Shown here piece after piece: positions 44,181 through 55,724 of a stretch of DNA of 64,000 bases (positions are counted from its first letter, which is position 1; every line of letters begins with the position of its first letter). The DNA comes from Ryuthela nishihirai (Eukaryota > Arthropoda > Arachnida > Araneae > Heptathelidae). Location of the stretch: the NCBI GenBank assembly GCA_038380435.1, contig JAWZYU010000013.1, positions 11,979,901-12,043,900 of the forward strand. Reading direction: 5' to 3'. Position numbers and translations under genes: made by a program. Below the pieces are notes generated by a model. The model was not told the origin of the DNA and did not search any database. It saw only the letters and a list, made by a program, of their open reading frames with translations.

Positions 44181-45795
44181 TATACAGGGTGTTTCAAAAC
44201 TCTCTGATAGGGAACACCAAGACAAACCTTGTAATACAGCGTTCAAACTGATATTTCCCTGCATAATTCGATATTTTCAAAATTCTATGCAGGTAAACTA
44301 TACTTTCGCCATACAATCTCATTCTGTATTACGAGTTGATGAAAATAGAACGCTAGGTTGTCAATTTGACTGCAAATTCAAAAATAATACACATGTAACA
44401 GCTTTTAACTAACTTTTATGCGTAGAGAACCCCTTTGGTGCTAGAGGGCACTGATAGAAATATCGGTGGAGCTGGTACATATGTGAATGGAAACAAGTGT
44501 TAACATGCTTATTTCAAGAAGGTGTTCAAAGTTGTGACCAGCAACAGCATTGCATGCATGACAGCGCTGAAGCATTGATTGCCATACATGTTGAAAGATT
44601 TCCAGAATTTTGCGAACAGTTGCAGCACAACAGCGATTCTTGCAACAAGGCAACAATCTAAGTCAATGGGAGTCTCTACACGAGGTTCTTCATGTGTCCC
44701 CAGAGGAAGAAATTGATACATGTTAAATTGGGCAATCTTGTTGGCCAGGTGATGGGCCCATCCTTCCTATCCATCGGCCCCCAAAAGTGGCATTCAGATA
44801 ATCTCACATATCATTGCTGAAGTGTGCTGGCGCCACGTCATGTTGAAAAAAGATTTGTTTGCAAATAGCCATGGGAACATCTTCCAGCAATCCCAACAAT
44901 GTTTCTTCAAGAAATATCCAATAAAACTGCCCATTGAGTCAGAGAGGCAGCAGGTATGGTCTAATCAAAATGTCATGGATGATACCTGCCCAAACATTGA
45001 TGCTGAACCATTGTTGATGACCATGCACCATTGTGGCATGTGGATTATTGTGCACCCAAACGTAAGAATTGTGCACATTAAACAAAACCTCACATGTGAA
45101 AGAGGCCTCATCTCAGAATAGCATGAGCCGGAAAATCAGGCTGCACTGCAGTCTGCTGCAAAAACCAACACACAAATTTCACACGAAGAGGGTACTTCTG
45201 AGGTTATAATGTCTTGACTCTCTGATGATGAAATGGATGTAACTGCTGTTCATGCAACACTCTCCACCCTAGGGCATGGTTCACACTGAGGCTACATGCA
45301 ACAGCTCATGTGCTTGTGCCTGGATTGCCCTCAATCTGCTGTAGGATCTCTTCTTACATGTCAGGACTGTGCATGGTTCTCTCCTGACCAGTGTGATGCA
45401 TGTTTGCTTGGAATGTTCCAGTTTCTTGCAGTTGCTGGTGCAAAGCGCAAATGTTCAGTGGTTTGCCACACGTCTGTTTGGGAAGCACTGTCGGTACAAC
45501 CTCACAGCAGCTCTTATGTTTCCACTGGCAGCCCCATATTCCAGATGCAGGTCAGCCATCTTAGCAGTCGTGAAACACTCCATGTTACATGTAATGTGCC
45601 TGATTTATGAATGCCAACGGCAAACACAAGTTCATTCCCACTTTGCCCCTCTAGCCAATTGCAGTGCCACCAAACAGCGTCCTCTAGCACCAAAGAGTTG
45701 CATCAGCAGAAATACATTCATAGACAAAAAAAGGTTTGTCTTGGTGTTCCCTATCTCCCATTGAATCTGAAGATAGTTTTGAAACACCCTGTATA
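44181..45795 (-). mobile_element. DDE transposon with 20-bp perfect terminal repeats
   Basis: TATACAGGGTGTTTCAAAAC at 44181-44200 is exactly inverted at 45776-45795, and inner homology continues with GGGAACACCAAGACAAACCT on both sides. The left end lacks about 20 bases present at the right. The transposase on the minus strand has a DUF4817-type helix-turn-helix and a DDE_3 domain, a type common in arthropods and close to IS630/Tc1/mariner. The target is probably TA. Confidence 0.9.
44440..45583 (-). pseudogene. DUF4817/DDE_3 transposase, decayed
   Basis: Start near 45583 (MECFTTAKMADLHLEYGAAS). The helix-turn-helix continues AAVRLYRQCFPNRRV. The catalytic half shows DEASFTCEVLFNVHNSYVWV, INVWAGIIHDILIRPYL, IFFQHDVAPAHFSNDM and, near the end, AATVRKILEIFQHVWQSMLQ. 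DEASF and QHDVAPAH supply two Asp residues. The region of the third acidic residue is frameshifted. Stops are frequent in the middle (45150-45450). Confidence 0.83.
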
Positions 45796-46481
45796 TTTCA
45801 GTTGGAGGTATTAGAAAGACATTATTAACATTACATCATTCACTCACATAACCCATATGTAATAATCACAATACATAACCCTTACTCAATAACCACAATG
45901 ATTGATATGATTCCATAATATGATAACGATATGATACCATAATAACATGTCATAAAGAATAATACTGAGTTAATATTACACTACTGGATCAACAATGTAG
46001 AGCTTTGTTGATCAATATATACTACCCATTCAACTATATTTCATGTTATCTTTTAAGTTTTGATGGAATATGACTTTTACTTGAGAAGCATGAGCTTAGC
46101 ATTGAGAACAAGATTTTGAAGAATGCCATTATGCAAAACATGTTTGCTTTTAGTCAGCAACATTCCCATGGCTGATTTTGCAAAGTTGTAATATTTATTG
46201 CAGAAAAGACTGGCATGCATAATAGTCCTAGATATGAAATAAATCAATGAAAATCCAACAAATAATAATTGAATTAGTACTTATACATTTATTGTATATA
46301 CATATTTGTAAGTTGCAAAATAGATTTTATGTAATGTAATTGATTTTTCATAAATTTATCTCATTTTTTTCTAATCAATATATTTTGAAACAAATTTTCG
46401 AATTAATATATTTTAAATGAATCCACTTTAAAAATATATTAATTAGAAAATTCATTTTAAAATATAATAATAATATAATAA
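45796..46481. other. AT-rich intron, nothing recognised
   Basis: It contains runs of ATGATA/CATAATA-like words near 45900-45960 and long AT-only stretches near 46380-46480. No element was identified. Confidence 0.45.
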
Positions 46482-46677
46482 ATACCCCCTCAAGCAGCTG
46501 CTTGTCACAGAGGTCTGACAGGAGCCTGTCAGTTTATATGCCATAGTAGAAGGTCTGTGAGGATGGCAGAACATCAGCAAAAAAACGACACATACATCCA
46601 TGCCTTACCCAGGGCTCGAACGTAGGTCTCTTAGATCAGTAGCAAAGCGTGCTTAACCACTCGGCCACGAGATAGCT
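46482..46677 (-). mobile_element. SINE2 copy
   Basis: Reverse-oriented, from ATACCCCCTCAAGCAGCTGC to the tRNA-like head ending in CTCGGCCACGAGATAG. Homologous over its full length to copies at 7243, 51900 and 59325. Confidence 0.88.
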
Positions 46678-47142
46678 ACTGATTGGAAAAAACAAGATAA
46701 ATTTATGATAAATCAATTACATTATTTACAACAATTATACAATTTTAACGAATCCTCTGTAAAATGAACTAAAACTGACATGGAAAGAAGAAAAAAACGT
46801 AAAGCAGTTAGTGTGGTAAAGCGACAAAAATCTTACATAAAATTTATTGCATTGAACTATGGAGAAATAATGAAAAAAAAAATGATACTCAAGCACAAAC
46901 AGTAGATAGAAAACAACATAAACATGCACAGTTAAGGAAATGGGAATCAAATTTGCAACCTAGCACGAAAGTAAAAAAATATTGAACATATATATTAGAC
47001 ATATTTTTTTCAATTCATTTTTCAAGACAACTAAAATGGAGGCAAAATTTTTAAACTGGAGACACTGAGGATAGGTTCCTACCCTCGCACCTTACCCTAC
47101 TCCAATCACTTAACCCCCATATTTTTTTCCTAGATCTGGACC
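46678..47142. other. AT-rich intron, nothing recognised
   Basis: No motif. The minus-strand open frame at 46735-46950 is low-complexity Phe/Tyr-rich and unlikely to be coding. Confidence 0.45.
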
Positions 47143-47962
47143 TGATTTTCTCCACAATCTCCATAGATTCTTAAAAGTTCCAGCAGCTATTCCTATTCAT
47201 CTGTTAATCTCATGCCGCACATCACCATTATCTGTTACATAGCTCCCAAGATAATTAAACTGTGACACCTGCTCAAGACTGCAACCATTCAGATTAACTG
47301 AATCACAGCCTGCCTGACCAATTTTCATCACTTTAGTTTTCTCTCTGTTTATAACCAAACCTACTCTACTACCAGTTTCATCAACAGCTCGAATGAAAGA
47401 GTTCATCTCATCAACAACATTTGCCAAAAGGGCTAAATCATCAGCAAAATCTAAATCAGAAATTTTCGTATCTCCAGTCCATTTTAAGACCAAAATCTTT
47501 CCCTTGAAGTGAATTTCGCATAACATAATCAATAACCAAGCTGAAGAGAAAAGGAGACAAAATGCACCCTTGTCGAACACCAGAAGTAATGCTAAACCAA
47601 TTGCTACAAGCCTTACCAACTCTCACACATGACTCAGTGTTATTATAGAGAGCTTTCATTACGCTAACTAACTTGCATGGTATATCATATGATCTCACAT
47701 TCAACCACAAATTATGACGATCAACAGAGTCAAAAGCCTTTTTGAAATCAACAAAGCTAACAACCAAAGATTTCTGAAACTCTAAACATTTCTCAAGAAT
47801 CTGCCAAAGTGAAAAATTCTGATCTACACATCACCTATCACTTCTGAATCCACACACTCATCACACAATTTTCCATCAACCAGATCTTAATTCTATTAAT
47901 ACAAAGAATGTTACCTGGAACAGAAAACAGGTTGATACCCTTATAGTTAACACAATGAAATG
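47143..47962 (-). mobile_element. LINE-A reverse transcriptase fragment
   Basis: Minus-strand frames at 47197-47619 and 47456-47767 read FVDFKKAFDSVDRHNLWLNV, ITSGVRQGCILSPFLFSLVI and SDLDFADDLALLANVVDEMN. Motif C is FADD rather than YADD. Both LINE ends are missing. An inverted LINE-A fragment lies at 48637-49897. Confidence 0.88.
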
Positions 47963-48027
47963 CTCCAAAGATTATTAACTTTTAATGTTGGACCTTTTGT
48001 CTGGTCTAAAAAAGTCCTATTAAAATA

Positions 48028-48411
48028 GGGGGCGGGGGTGGCTCAGTCGGTAGCGTGCCAGGCTCGTAATCTGTAGTTCCCAGGTTCGAGTCCCAGCTGG
48101 GTCAGCGTTGAGATTTATCTCCGCAAAATTCCCCGCCCTGCCCACGGTCAGCAGGGGACACTGATGGGCTTGGAAAGGCTGCCGTCCGTCGGATGGGACG
48201 TTAAGCCGTGGCCCCGTGTGCGGGAGAGCCATACCCTGTGCACGTTAAAGAACACGCTGGATGGCCTTGACGGGAGGCTACCATCTGTCTCCCAACAGCT
48301 GTTCCAGTGGGTCCCCTCCCCTAACCTTCTCTGAGCCTTCGGGGTCCATGTGACCTGGCCATTTAGCCCATGGTGTGCAAAAAAGTGCTGCTCAGAGGTA
48401 AAACAACCCAA
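48028..48411 (+). mobile_element. SINE1 reference copy, 12-bp target duplication
   Basis: Best-preserved SINE1 (384 bases). CCTATTAAAATA is duplicated at 48016-48027 and 48412-48423. The head has GGTGGCTCAGTCGGTAGCG and GGTTCGAGTCCC with a CTCGTAA loop, giving a Thr-like CGT anticodon. The body includes GGGACGTTAAGCCGTGG and CACGTTAAAGAACACGC, reminiscent of the conserved central domain shared by some invertebrate SINE superfamilies. The end is AAAACAACCCAA without a long A tail. It has the least divergence of the family here. Confidence 0.93.
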
Positions 48412-48636
48412 CCTATTAAAATAAAACATATAGTCTTTTTTGTTAAATACTTTATTTTCAGAAAATCTAGAATTAAATGCTGATTAATTTGGCATACAAC
48501 ATGCCATAATTCTTTCATTAGTAATTAGGCAAAAATATTCTAAAGTTAAAAGTTTTTTTTTTTTTGGCTGTGCATAGGGAGAAAATAGTTTGGCCTCTGG
48601 ATGGAAACCTGTTTTTCAACCTGGACACTGTAAGGG

Positions 48637-49897
48637 TTAAAAAAGGATCACAATTCTTGTGATAACTAAGGGGTATTAACCTAATTTCTATTCCTGGTCA
48701 AGTTCTTTGCATGGTTGTGCTTAATAGAATTAAGAATCTGGTTGCGTCAATTGCATGATGAGCAATGTGGATTCAGAAGTGGTAGGGGATGTGTAGATCA
48801 GATATTTTTATTTAGGCAGATTCTTGAGAAATGTTTACAATTTCAGAAACCTTTGGTTACTAGCTTTGTTGATTTCAAAAAGGCTTTTGACTCTGTTGAT
48901 CGCCAGAGTTTGTGGTTGATTGTGAGATCATATGGCATACCAGACAAGTTAGTTCATTTAGTATTGCTTCTAGTGTTCGACAAGGGTGCATTTCGTGTAG
49001 TTTGGTTATTGATTATGTTAAATGAAATTCATTGCAAGGGAAAAATTTTGGCCTTAAATGGTTTGAAGATCTGAAATTTTCTGATTTACCTTTATGCTGA
49101 TGATTTAGCCCTTTTGGCAAATGATGTTGATGAAATGAACTCTTTCATTCGAGCTGTTAATGCTACCAGTAGTGAGTAGGATTGGTTATGAACACAGGAA
49201 AACTAAAGTGATGAAAATTGGTCAGGCAGGCTGTGATTCAGTTATTCTGAATGGTTGCAGTCTTGAGTAGATGTCATAGCTTAATTATCTTAGGAGGTAT
49301 GTAACTGATACTGGTGATGTACGGCATGAGATTAACAGAAGATTAGGGATTGCTGCTGGGACTTTTAAGAATCTATGGAGCTTGTGGAGAAATAGGCATA
49401 TACACCTAAAGACTAAAATTAGACTGTATAATGGTTTGGTTCTTTCTAGGGTTAGTCATGGTAGTGAAACTTGGATGCTTTGTAAACAAGATAACAGGAA
49501 ACTAGATGCTTTTGATTCTAGATGTTTACACAATATCTTGGGCATTAGGTGGTACATCTTTGTAAGTAATGATAAAGTTAGGCAAAGAGTCAGCAACCTC
49601 CTTTGATCAGCATATTGTGCTTGAGACTCCATTGGTTTGGCCATGTTGCATGTATGCATAATTATAGATTAGGGAATAGAGTTATGAACAGTGTGCCTAA
49701 AGGGCTCAGAAAGAGGGGGAGATCTACGATGCAGTGGGCAGACAATGTCAAACAGGACCTTGTTAGAATTGGTGCTCAGTGTCCAGATGTAACAAATGTA
49801 GCTCAGGACAGATATGTTTGGAGAATTAAACTGCACGCTCTGGTTGGACTTCCATAGCCCGTGGCTGCCCGAGGATGATGACGATGAATTCTCAACT
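48637..49897 (+). mobile_element. LINE-A 3' half
   Basis: Plus-strand reverse transcriptase and C-terminal domain, with FVDFKKAFDSVDRQSLWLIV, then after an internal loss YADDLALLAN at about 49094, and RLYNGLVLSRVSHGSETWML. The 3' end finishes GAGGATGATGACGATGA, showing the GAT-type tail. A deletion near 48950-48970 removes the segment before the GVRQG motif. Confidence 0.88.
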
Positions 49898-50429
49898 ATT
49901 CCTGTGTCTTTTCTTAATACCATTAGAGTTAATATAAGAAATTTTATTTCTGCCTGTTTTAAAGAATCATATATAATGGGTTAAATTTCTTTTAGGCATT
50001 TGTAAAAATTTTAGTGTCAGATGTAAATTTTTTATGTGAAATTAAAAATTTACCCATCATCTATCCAATTATGGCATCTAATGAAGTTGTAGAAATGTAT
50101 AGTAAGAGGTTTTAACTTTGTAACTTTTATCTTTCCTGTGTATTGATCTGAAACACTAGTTTTTTAAATGTTTAACTGTCTTTAAAAACTGAATGGGAAC
50201 AAGAAAAGTAACAACTTACCTGGATATGTACTATTGCCCCCTGAGATGTTAAATATCTGAATACTTCAAAGATTCGTCACATTTAAAGCAGCAAAAAGGA
50301 CTGTGTTTCTCCACTAATGATGTCATTAACAAGATCTTAGTGTTGAGTGTATCAGCCTTCAAATAACATGTAAACAGCACAAGTGTCTTCACAATGAACT
50401 GTAAACTGATTGATCGTGGGCATGATCAT

Positions 50430-50565
50430 TTCATTGTGATATACCCACAGGAAGCTTTCCTCATGGAATTCCATGGTGGACCATCCATACATCAAATATC
50501 ATGTGAGTATGACCAAGAATCATTTCTTGAACAAGTGTATCCAAATGGTATCAAGATGAATTTGT
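50430..50565 (+). repeat. Direct repeat, unit 1
   Basis: Shares ATATACCCA.AGGAAGCTTT, GACCATCCATA.ATCAAATA, CAGTATGACCAAGAAT-like and AACAAGTGTATCCA.ATGGT with unit 2 at 51060-51180. One internal gap is of about 12 bases. Unit spacing is about 620 bases. Confidence 0.85.
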
Positions 50566-51059
50566 TGGACAATACAGCATGTTATTGTAGTGGAGTAGGG
50601 CAGGTTTGTGGATGGATGGGTGCAGTGTGTATAATTATGTTTTCAGTTATATACAACATTAAATCTTGTTATGATGCAGTTCAACCCCTACAATACACAC
50701 CCATAACCAGTTCAATGGCTTTCCATTCATTTGATGTCATATTGTCTTAAGCATCTGAACTCTTTGGTGTTGTATGCATCGATGCATCTCAAGTCCCAAT
50801 GGCTGGATGTTGTCCAGCTCATCCCCCAAAAGTACTTGAGTGTACACTAAGCCCTGGACCTGCTTTTGTCTTCGAACTGGTTTAGAGTCTGTAATCATGC
50901 ATGGTATATTTTTCAGCTATTGAGTACAGAGTGAGGGATCCCATTGGAATCCCTCACTCTGGGTATATCATTCCTTCGGGTATATCATTTCACCACTTTG
51001 GGTATATCATTCACCGGAATATTCAGTTATGTACAGCAGCCAGTTATATATATCATTCA

Positions 51060-51180
51060 CCATGATATACCCAAAGGAAGCTTTCCATGATGAACCATCC
51101 ATATATCAAATACTGTGTCAGTATGACCAAGAATTATTTCTTCAACAAGTGTATCCATATGGTATCAACATGCAGAACTT
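51060..51180 (+). repeat. Direct repeat, unit 2
   Basis: Second copy of the unit at 50430-50565, about 85 percent alike by eye. Differences between units fall at first and second codon positions as often as third, which argues against protein coding. Confidence 0.85.
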
Positions 51181-51391
51181 CCTTAAAATACTATTAAGCT
51201 GCATTAAACAATAAGCTATCTCAACTCCATATTCTATAGTACAATGATTGAGTTAGTAAAGTTAATCTTGCATCTAAGCTTATGAGCCTAATTTAAGGCA
51301 TTTAAAGCAAAATGTTCACCAAATTTCCAAAGTCCAATGTCATCATATAATTTCCAAAGTCATTATTGTTAAAAAATATATATATGCTTAC

Positions 51392-51496
51392 CGATTTCAG
51401 TTCTAGTTTCTCAAAAGAATTTCTTAATGTTCTAGCCAGTTTAAGATCATCACTATCAACTGCAAACTGAAATTTCTGGAGCAATGTGTATGCTTC
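51392..51496 (-). CDS. DNAH5/8: Dynein axonemal heavy chain, exon 2 of 6 in window
   Basis: Thirty-five codons read EAYTLLQKFQFAVDSDDLKL and ARTLRNSFEKLELKS. EAY.LL..F.........TLR.SF.KL is a standard DNAH5/8 tail motif, directly following the GP.E end of the previous exon. The minus-strand acceptor is TTTTTTCAG above 51496 and the donor is GTAAGC below 51392. Both phases are 0. A LINE-A copy begins about 100 bases upstream of the acceptor. Confidence 0.94.
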
Positions 51497-51899
51497 CTGA
51501 AAAAAAAAAAAGAATGAGTTTTAAGATCCCATTTTCGGAAAACGAAGATACAAATATTGCACTCTCAAAGCTGGAAAAAGTGCACTTAATTTGTGGCTCT
51601 CACTCAGCTAGTTGGGCATCACCAATCCTAAACTGGAGTAATGTGACTCAGGCAGGTCAGTTTCTATCTAGATTCTGGTTCTTGAAAAAGTGCCTGATGT
51701 TCCTATCAGCATGGTCCCAATGGTTAGGTATTGACCCACTCCCATCAACCTTTGGCAGTATAGGAGTGGGTCTTAGCCCCATGCCTGCGATTAGGGGGCT
51801 GTTTGATATTGTTTGCTCTACCACTCTCAATAAACCTAGCTTTTTTAAAAATCCTACTAATCATTCACGCTCTGCAGGTACGTGGAACATGAGGATGTT

Positions 51900-52098
51900 T
51901 TTTTTTACCCCCTCAAGCAGCTGCTTGCCACAGAGGTCTGACAGGAGCCTGTCAGTTTATATGCCACAGTAGGAGATCTGAGAGGATGGCAGGATCTCAG
52001 CAGAAAAACGACACACACACATACATGCCTAATCCGGGGCTCGAACCCAGGTCCCTTAGATCAGTAGACAAGCGTGCTAACCACTCGGCACGGGACGG
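51900..52098 (-). mobile_element. SINE2 copy in LINE-A, 12-bp target duplication
   Basis: CATGAGGATGTT stands at 51888-51899 and 52099-52110. The LINE leader is continuous when the insert is removed. The head contains CTCGAACCCAGGTCCCTTAG in reverse orientation and the T-rich end abuts 51900. Confidence 0.93.
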
Positions 52099-53467
52099 CA
52101 TGAGGATGTTACATAGAGATTATTCTCTTGATGTCCTCACACAGGAATTCCAGCATTATAACTTGCCTATTCTAGGCTTGCGAGAGACCAGATGAACAGG
52201 TAAAGGTCAGATATTTAAAAATAACTTTAATTTCTCTTTTCAGGGAGTAAGGATTGAAAGCACCTCCAAGGTATAGTTTTGCTTCTCAGCAGACATGCAC
52301 TTCTAGGATGCTCTTCTAGGATATGACTGCATATATTCTAGTGATTCTAGTGATGCTCTTCTAGGATATGACTGCATTAATAAAAGATTTCTTACATCAA
52401 AATTTAAAACAAAAAATTAAAGACTTGAGTGTCATCTGTTGTTATAGCCCCACAGAATAATTTTGAATTCTGTGAAGAAAAGAAATATTTCTCTTGTGCT
52501 AGGTGACTTCAATGCAAAAATTGGTACTGACTCTGACCTTTGGACAGGAGTAATTAAGTCCCTTTGGCACTGGTACTTCCAATGGCAATGGAAAATGTCT
52601 CCTACAGGTAAGAAAACTTATTGGTTTGCGAATAACAAACATATACTACAAACACTGTGACATTTATAAATACAGGTGGGTTTCACCTGATGGGTTACAG
52701 AGGAAATGATACATTATATTTTAATTAACAGAGTTCTGTTAGGAATACTAGATCATAAAGTGAAGCTGAAAATGGGTCTGACCACTACCTGGTCAAAAGT
52801 GTCTTGCAACTGAAGCTTAAGAAATGTGCCTAGGTTAAGAAAATTACTTTTAACACTGAAACTCTTAAAGACCCAGTTATTGCTAACACTTACAATGATA
52901 AGTTACTTAGTAATTATAACAATCATGGTTTGCTTACTACTAAAGATGAGGAAGAATGGGGCTGTTTCAAACAGGCTTTCCTTGAAAATAACAGCATTCT
53001 TTTAGATTAAAAGGTGTAGAGGAGGCAAAATTATTTCAGTGATAGGTTTTGGAAATTATTTTTGAAAGAAAGAACTGCAGGAATATCCTTAATCAACACC
53101 CTGCTAGTCCTAACAGAAAGTGTTACAAAGAGCTAAATAAACATGTAAGGGATCAGTTATCAGCTGACAAGAATCTTTGGCTTGATAGCTTGGCTGACAA
53201 AGCTGAGGAAGCAGGGGACAGCTAGAAGCACAACAGCAGGGGGTTACCAAATAGTTAATGTTTTATGTGGAAGGACACAGACAGGTACACAGGGATTAAG
53301 AGATAAATATGCAAAAGTGATTGAAGGTGAGGTCTTGTGATGGCTAGGTGGGCTGAGCATTTCAGATATATTGTAAACAGTGTTATCATTTCTACTCCAT
53401 TGTTTGTAAGGAGGACAGATGCATTATTGGCTGTAATGTTGGCCCTATATCACAGTCTGAAGTTATT

Positions 53468-54491
53468 TTGGGTATTTCTAAACTTAAACTACATAAATCC
53501 CCATGGGTAGATGAAATCACTAATGAAATGCTTAGAGCTGGGAACATTTGTGTTGCCACATGGCTGACTGATATTTTGATCATTTTTTATGATAAAGGTG
53601 TTGTTCCTAAGGATTTTACTAGAGCTATTATTATCCCTAATTTTAAAAAAGGTGATCGTAATTTTTGTGATAATTATGGGGGAATTAGTTTACTTTCTGT
53701 TCCAGGTAAAGTTCTTTGCATGATTATACTTAATAGAATTAAGAATTTGGTTGATGGAAAACTACATGATGAACAGTGTGGATTTAGAAGTGGTAAGGGA
53801 TGTATTGATAAAATATTTTCACTTAGGCAGATTCTTGAGAAATGTTTACAGTTTCAGAAACCTGTGGTTACTAGTTTTGTAGATTTCAAAAAGGTTTTTG
53901 ACTCTGTTGATCAACATAATTTGTGGTTAATTGTGGTTAATCATTAGATCATATGGTATACCTGACAAGTTAATTAGCATAATGAAAGCTCTCTATAATA
54001 ACACTGAGTTGTGTGTGAGAGTTGATAAGGCTTGTAGTGATTGGTTAACATTGCTAGTGGAGTTAGAGAAGAATGCACTTTGTCTCCCTTTCTCTTCAGT
54101 TTGGTATTATGTTAGTTGAAACTCTATGCAAGTGGAAGATTTTGGCCTCAAATGGTCTAGATATTTAAAAATTTCTGATTTAGATTATGCAGATGATTTA
54201 GCCTTAATGGCTAATGATGTGGATGAAATGAATTCTTTCATTAGGGCTGCTGATGAGACTGTTAATACAGTGGATTTGGTGATAAACAGAGGAAAAATTA
54301 AAGTGATGAAAATTGGTCAAGCAGATGTTGCTTCAGGTGGTTTAAATGGTTGCACTCTTGACCAGCTGTCTCAGTTTAATTATCTTGGGAGCTTTGTTAC
54401 AGATACTGATGATGTGTGGCATGAGTTTAAACAGAAGAATAGGGATTGCTGCTGGGATTTTCAGGATTCCGTGGAGAGTGTGGAAAAATAG
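53468..54491 (+). pseudogene. LINE-A reverse transcriptase, frameshifted
   Basis: The frame at 53468-53947 reads LKLHKSPWVDEITNEMLRAG, FKKGDRNFCDNYGGISLLSV and FVDFKKVFDSVDQHNLWLIV. Then 53931-54119 has YGIPDKLISIMKALYNNTEL, and 54126-54491 has SDLDYADDLALMANDVDEMN with the YADD site. The GVRQG motif between them is lost to indels. A 10-base duplication (ATTGTGGTTA) breaks the first junction. Confidence 0.88.
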
Positions 54492-54970
54492 GTGTACACT
54501 TAAAGACTAAAATTAGGTTGCAAAATAGTTTGGTTCTTTCTAAGATTAGGTATGGTAGCGAAACATGAACCTTTTGTAAGCAGGATAATGGGAAACTTGA
54601 TATGTTTGATTCTAGATGCTTATGCATTATATTGGACATTAGGTGGTTCAAATTGGTAAGTAATGATGATGTTAGGCAAAGGAGTTGGCAACCTTTTTAA
54701 GCAGCATATTGTGCAGAGAGTGTGTTGGTTTGTTCATGTTGCCCATATGCATAGCTGCAGTTTGGCAAATAGGATTATGAGCAGTGTGCCCAAAGGGGTA
54801 GGAAAAGAGGGTGACCTAGGATGCGATGTGCAAACAATGTCAAACAGGACATTGTTAGAAAATGGCCTACAGAATTGGCCAAATGCAGCAGCTGTAGCTC
54901 AGGACAGACAGGTGTGGAGATCAAAATTTTAGTCTGGTAGGATCTCCCTAGCCCAATGCTGCATGAGGAT

Positions 54971-55326
54971 TTTGTGTTTGTGTATGTGTGTAAGCATATG
55001 TATATATGAATTGGAGATTAGCGCAATATGTTCCTGTGATGTGTCTCCAGAATTGCAAAAGCTCGCAGCAAAATTTTGCTTTGGCCTATTTCCTCAATTA
55101 ATGTACTGATGTGCAAACATATGACTGAGGTTGTTGACATTGAGCATAATCCATGGGCTGCTATTACTCGTGCTATAATAAACAATCTAATGGCCCCAGT
55201 TTTACTAACTGCCAAAGCATTCAAAGCACTATGAGTGTGAGATCCAGGCAGCGAGAGAAGTAGGGACACACTGAGCACATGGGTGGAGAGGTAAAGTTGG
55301 ATTGAACCCAACTTTTCATTCATGTG
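54971..55326. other. TG-rich start, then unassigned sequence
   Basis: TG repeats at about 54974-54995 follow the LINE-A tail. A 104-codon minus-strand open frame at 55018-55332 has no recognised motif; it may be chance. Confidence 0.4.
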
Positions 55327-55704
55327 CACCACGTTCCTCTGAGCAGAACTTTTTTGCCAAAATTGTTCCTAAATGGCCAGGTCATAAGGACCCTGAAGGC
55401 TCAAAGAAATTTGTGGGAGATGACCCACTGGAACAGCTCTTGGGAGACAGATGGTAGTTCTCATCAAGGCAATTCAGCATGTTCTTTAATGGGCACAGGG
55501 TATGGCTCTCCTGAACATATGGCCAAGGTTTAATATCCCATATGACAAATTGTGGCCTTTCCAAGCCCAATGCTGTTCCTTACTGACCAAGGGCGGGGCA
55601 TGGAGTTTTGCAGAAGTAAATCTCGATGTGGCTCAGGTGAAAAACAAACCCAGGAACTGCAGATTACGATCCTGGGGCACTACAAACTGAACCACCCCCA
55701 CCCT
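55327..55704 (-). mobile_element. SINE1 copy
   Basis: Reverse-oriented and complete, from the 3' part (CCTCTGAGCAGAAC..TTTTTTGC) to the head ending ACTGAACCACCCCCACCC. Moderately diverged. Next to the Tigger remnant. Confidence 0.87.
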
Positions 55705-55724
55705 ATCCACATATTGTGTGGAGA

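Larger units (their letters stand above)
49898..51391. other. Intron with small local repeats, no known element
   Basis: It includes the direct repeat pair listed separately, a 13-base hairpin at 50927-50961, and GGTATATCAT repeated at about 50962, 50979 and 51001. The 118-codon open frame at 50394 overlaps the repeat and is not supported as coding. Confidence 0.5.
51600..54970 (+). mobile_element. LINE-A, long plus-strand copy with SINE2 inside
   Basis: Leader, endonuclease, linker, reverse transcriptase and C-terminal domain are all traceable, ending at about 54970 in GCATGAGGATTTTG followed by TG repeats. The leader (GGAGTAATGTGACTCAGGCA region) matches the copy at 27985-30230 and not those at 11734 or 18772. 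A SINE2 interrupts the start of the endonuclease. A local direct duplication lies at about 52309-52378. Heavily mutated. Confidence 0.88.

Noticed and set aside
50210..50330. Dynein exon near a plus-strand TTACCT site
   Set aside because: It lies between exons 2 and 3, which already join exactly, and its translation shows no dynein motif.
50394..50750. A 118-codon gene
   Set aside because: It overlaps a non-coding direct repeat whose second copy changes amino acids freely and has a gap; no splice or family support.
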